A DNA stretch of 64,000 nt from Actinopolymorpha rutila (GTDB lineage Bacteria; Actinomycetota; Actinomycetes; Propionibacteriales; Actinopolymorphaceae), in the NCBI RefSeq assembly GCF_013407855.1, contig NZ_JACBZH010000001.1, positions 4,154,001 through 4,218,000 on the forward strand, given 5' to 3'. The position numbers and the translations under genes are program-made. Numbering within the stretch: position 1 is the first letter of the stretch; every line of letters starts with the position of its first letter. Positions 62,021 to 64,000 of the stretch are shown here, one piece after another. The notes beneath the pieces were generated by a model that saw only the letters and a program-made list of their open reading frames with translations, was not told the DNA's origin and made no database searches.

Positions 62021-63424
62021 GTGAAGGCGTTCCCGGTGGCGCGTTCCGAGGCGCGGCTGCTGGTCCCGGCCCTGATGTTCATCGCTCTGGTCGTGGCGGC
62101 GGTCGCCAGCCTCGGGACGCCGCTCATCACCAGCGTGGCGACCTCGTTCCACGTCTCGCTCGGCAGCGCGCAGTGGACGCTGACCGTCGCGCTGCTCAGC
62201 GGCGCCGTTGCCACGCCGGTCCTGGGCCGGCTCGGAGCCGGCCCGCACCGGCGGGCCACGATCCTCGCCACGCTGGCGGTCGTCGTCGCCGGCAGCGCGC
62301 TCACCGTGCTGCCGCTGCCGTTCGCGTGGCTGCTGGCCGGCAGGGCGGCCCAGGGCGTCGGGCTCGGGCTGACGGCGCTGATGATGGGCGTGGCCCGGGA
62401 CCACCTCCCCGAAAAGCGCAGCGCGGCCGTGATCGCCCTGATCTCGGTGGTCTCGATCATCGGGGCCGGTGTCGGCTACCCGCTGGCCGCACTGCTCGCC
62501 GAGCTCGGCGGGGTACGGGCCGCCTACGGCCTCGGCCTGATCGTCACCGCCGCCGCCCTCCTGACCGCGTGGCGCTCCATGCCCGAAGCCCCCGAAGGCC
62601 GCTCCGCCCACGTGGACGTGGCAGGCGCGGTCGTCCTGGCCGCTGCGCTGTTCCTGGTGCTGTTCCTCGCCGGCGAACGGAATCTGTGGAGCCGGCACCT
62701 CGCCGTGGCGGCGGGCCTCGCCGTCGTCGCGGTGGTGCTGCTCTGCGTCTGGGCCGTCATCGAGCTGCGCAGCACGACGCCCCTGGTCGACGTGCGGGCG
62801 GTGCGGCGCCCGGCGGTTGCCGGGGCGAACCTCGCCATGTTCGTCGGCGGGATCGGGATGTACCTCCTGCTCACGCTCATCACCCGGTACGCGCAGACGC
62901 CGCACGGCGCCGGCTACGGCTTCGGGCTGACGACCTTCGTCGCCGGGCTGGTCCTGATCCCGTTCTCGGTGCTGGGGTTCGTCGCCGGCAAGCTCACGCC
63001 GCGGGTCCGGACGCGGATCGCCGACCCCCTGCTCCTGGCCGGCAGCGCCGCCATCGTCGGCGGCGGGTTCGCCCTGTTCGCGGCGGCCCGGTCGGACCTG
63101 GCCGAACTGTTCGCGGCGATGGGCGTGCTCGGCTTCGGCGTCGGCGGCTTCTCAGCCGCGATGCCCGGCGTCATCCTGGCCGTCACCCCCAAGAGCGAGA
63201 CATCGAGCGCCATGAGCTTCAACTACGTCGTCCGCAGCGTCGGTTACTCCCTGGGCAGCGCCATCGGCGGCCTGATCCTCACCGCGGGCACCGGCCCCGG
63301 CCACCTCTTCCCCGACGACAGCGCCTACACCACCGCGGCGCTGGTCGGCATCGGCGCCATGGCGATCACGACGCTGACAAGCCTCGCTCTCGCCCGCCAA
63401 CGCTCGTCCGAGACCAACCCGTAA
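62021..63424 (+). CDS. MFS efflux transporter
   Basis: The 467-residue transporter has about 14 predicted helices: LMFIALVVAAVASLGTPLIT as TM1, LLSGAVATPVLGRLGAGPHR (motif A), RAAQGVGLGLTALMMGVARD (motif B-like) and ISVVSIIGAGVGYPLAALLA (motif C, antiporter). It is a likely drug or metabolite exporter controlled by the MarR gene before it. The GTG at 62021 follows GGCGGGG. It is not closely similar to the MFS protein at 4323. Confidence 0.9.
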   Translation: MKAFPVARSEARLLVPALMFIALVVAAVASLGTPLITSVATSFHVSLGSAQWTLTVALLSGAVATPVLGRLGAGPHRRATILATLAVVVAGSALTVLPLPFAWLLAGRAAQGVGLGLTALMMGVARDHLPEKRSAAVIALISVVSIIGAGVGYPLAALLAELGGVRAAYGLGLIVTAAALLTAWRSMPEAPEGRSAHVDVAGAVVLAAALFLVLFLAGERNLWSRHLAVAAGLAVVAVVLLCVWAVIELRSTTPLVDVRAVRRPAVAGANLAMFVGGIGMYLLLTLITRYAQTPHGAGYGFGLTTFVAGLVLIPFSVLGFVAGKLTPRVRTRIADPLLLAGSAAIVGGGFALFAAARSDLAELFAAMGVLGFGVGGFSAAMPGVILAVTPKSETSSAMSFNYVVRSVGYSLGSAIGGLILTAGTGPGHLFPDDSAYTTAALVGIGAMAITTLTSLALARQRSSETNP

Positions 63425-63458
63425 GTCAGAATGCACTCATCCCAACACTGGAGGTTCC

Positions 63459-63752
63459 ATGCCCAAGGGCTACTGGGTCAGCGTGTACCGCACCATTTCA
63501 GACCCCGAGAAGCTGGCTGCTTACAACAAGCTGGCCGGTCCGGCCGTCAAGGCCGGGGGCGGTCGGACCTTCGTCCGTGGCGGTCGGGTCGTGGCGCATG
63601 ACGCCGGCATCGCCGAGCGCACCGTCCTGATCGAGTTCGACAGCTTCGAGCAGGCCGTCGCGGCGCACGAGAGTGCGGCCTACCAGGAGGCGCTGGTCGC
63701 CCTCTCCGACGGCGTCGAGCGCGACTTCCGCATCGTCGAAGGCATCGACTGA
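63459..63752 (+). CDS. DUF1330 family protein
   Basis: The 97-residue ferredoxin-like (dimeric alpha/beta barrel) protein shows GYWVSVYRTISDPEKLAAYN, KAGGGRTFVRGGRV, ERTVLIEFDSFEQAVAAHES and AAYQEALVALSDGVERDFRI. The family is widespread with unknown function and often found by efflux or oxidoreductase genes. ATG with GGAGG seven bases upstream. It follows MFS by 34 bases and may be co-transcribed. Confidence 0.9.
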   Translation: MPKGYWVSVYRTISDPEKLAAYNKLAGPAVKAGGGRTFVRGGRVVAHDAGIAERTVLIEFDSFEQAVAAHESAAYQEALVALSDGVERDFRIVEGID

Positions 63753-64000
63753 CCGAGGTCCAGTCGGATCTTCACTGAAGCCGGAGAACGTACGGCGCCG
63801 ATCGGCCTGCGCTCCGTACGCTCCGACGGATCGAACGAACCCCACTGCATAGCCATCGAACCCGGATACATGGACATCACCCGGATGCCGTGTGGTGCGC
63901 TGCCCTCGGCGGCCAGCGCCTGGGTGAGGGCGGTCAACCCGAACTTCGTTGCGCAGTAGGCGTTCGGCCAACCCCGTCGCCCGGCGACCGAGGCCACGTT
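63680..64000 (-). pseudogene. short-chain dehydrogenase, partial and 3'-damaged
   Basis: Entering from the right edge, the frame gives ASVAGRRGWPNAYCATKFGL and TALTQALAAEGSAPHGIRVM, with the active-site YxxxK (YCATK) and Ser side of classical SDRs, then GSFDPSERTERRPIGAV. After that, from about 63795, the frame runs through sequence antisense to the DUF1330 gene and no longer resembles an SDR. The N-terminal Rossmann part is outside the window. Truncation at the 3' end is likely. Confidence 0.65.

Overview
The window looks like chromosomal DNA of a high-GC actinobacterium. The evidence is GC-rich codon use, frequent GTG starts, twin-arginine lipoprotein signals, an F420-type (Ddn-like) nitroreductase, MmyB-type regulators and carbohydrate ABC operons without their own ATPase. 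A Propionibacteriales or related soil lineage is plausible, but the sequence alone does not fix the genus. No ribosomal or other core operon is present. This is an accessory, actively decaying region containing five insertion sequences, two older IS remnants and more than a dozen broken genes.

Layout. 1-9.5 kb: a cupin/TPR protein, then a redox and transport neighbourhood (aldo/keto reductase, cupin, DUF2255 protein, DHA2-type MFS pump with divergent MmyB-type regulator, a frameshifted second aldo/keto reductase, a cyclase-like pseudogene, a DinB protein). 9.5-15.2 kb: a chloramphenicol-phosphotransferase-like kinase cut off from its upstream DNA by an IS1380-family element, an APH fragment, an APC permease and an IS481-family element with a 6-bp GCTAGG duplication. 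15.4-23.4 kb: an orphan response regulator, then a signalling/efflux block (response regulator, FtsX/MacB-type permease, two ABC ATPases, lipoprotein, divergent histidine kinase with a one-base frameshift). 23.5-33.5 kb: a secreted propeller protein, an asparagine synthase stub, IS256-family copy 1, a UbiA-type prenyltransferase, a heparinase-like remnant, a GNAT protein, an IS21 relic, a Gfo/Idh/MocA oxidoreductase and a sensor-kinase fragment. 33.9-43.9 kb: an NAD-dependent epimerase, GH36 galactosidase, VOC proteins, two secreted phosphoesterases (phospholipase C and acid-phosphatase-like) and a GNAT protein. 43.9-53.8 kb: an APC transporter, then a clean sugar operon read leftward (binding protein, two permeases, small membrane protein, GH116 glycosidase, LacI regulator). 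53.9-64 kb: a 20-bp tandem repeat, IS1380 copy 2, IS256 copy 2 inside a phosphotransferase gene, a DUF4234 pseudogene, a nitroreductase, a MarR/MFS pair, a DUF1330 protein and a truncated SDR at the edge.

Genes that work together. The ABC/two-component block probably senses and exports or detoxifies a cell-envelope stressor. The sugar operon imports a glucoside, cleaves it with GH116 and is controlled by its own LacI protein. The two phosphoesterases probably scavenge phosphate. MarR and the adjacent MFS form a regulated efflux pair.

The most unusual signal is a family of three dispersed ~150-156-bp repeats (1546, 46023, 59933). Each ends in the 3' half of a tRNA-Arg(UCU)-like sequence preceded by the same non-tRNA segment. 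This pattern fits attachment-site remnants of related integrative elements, although no integrase is present.
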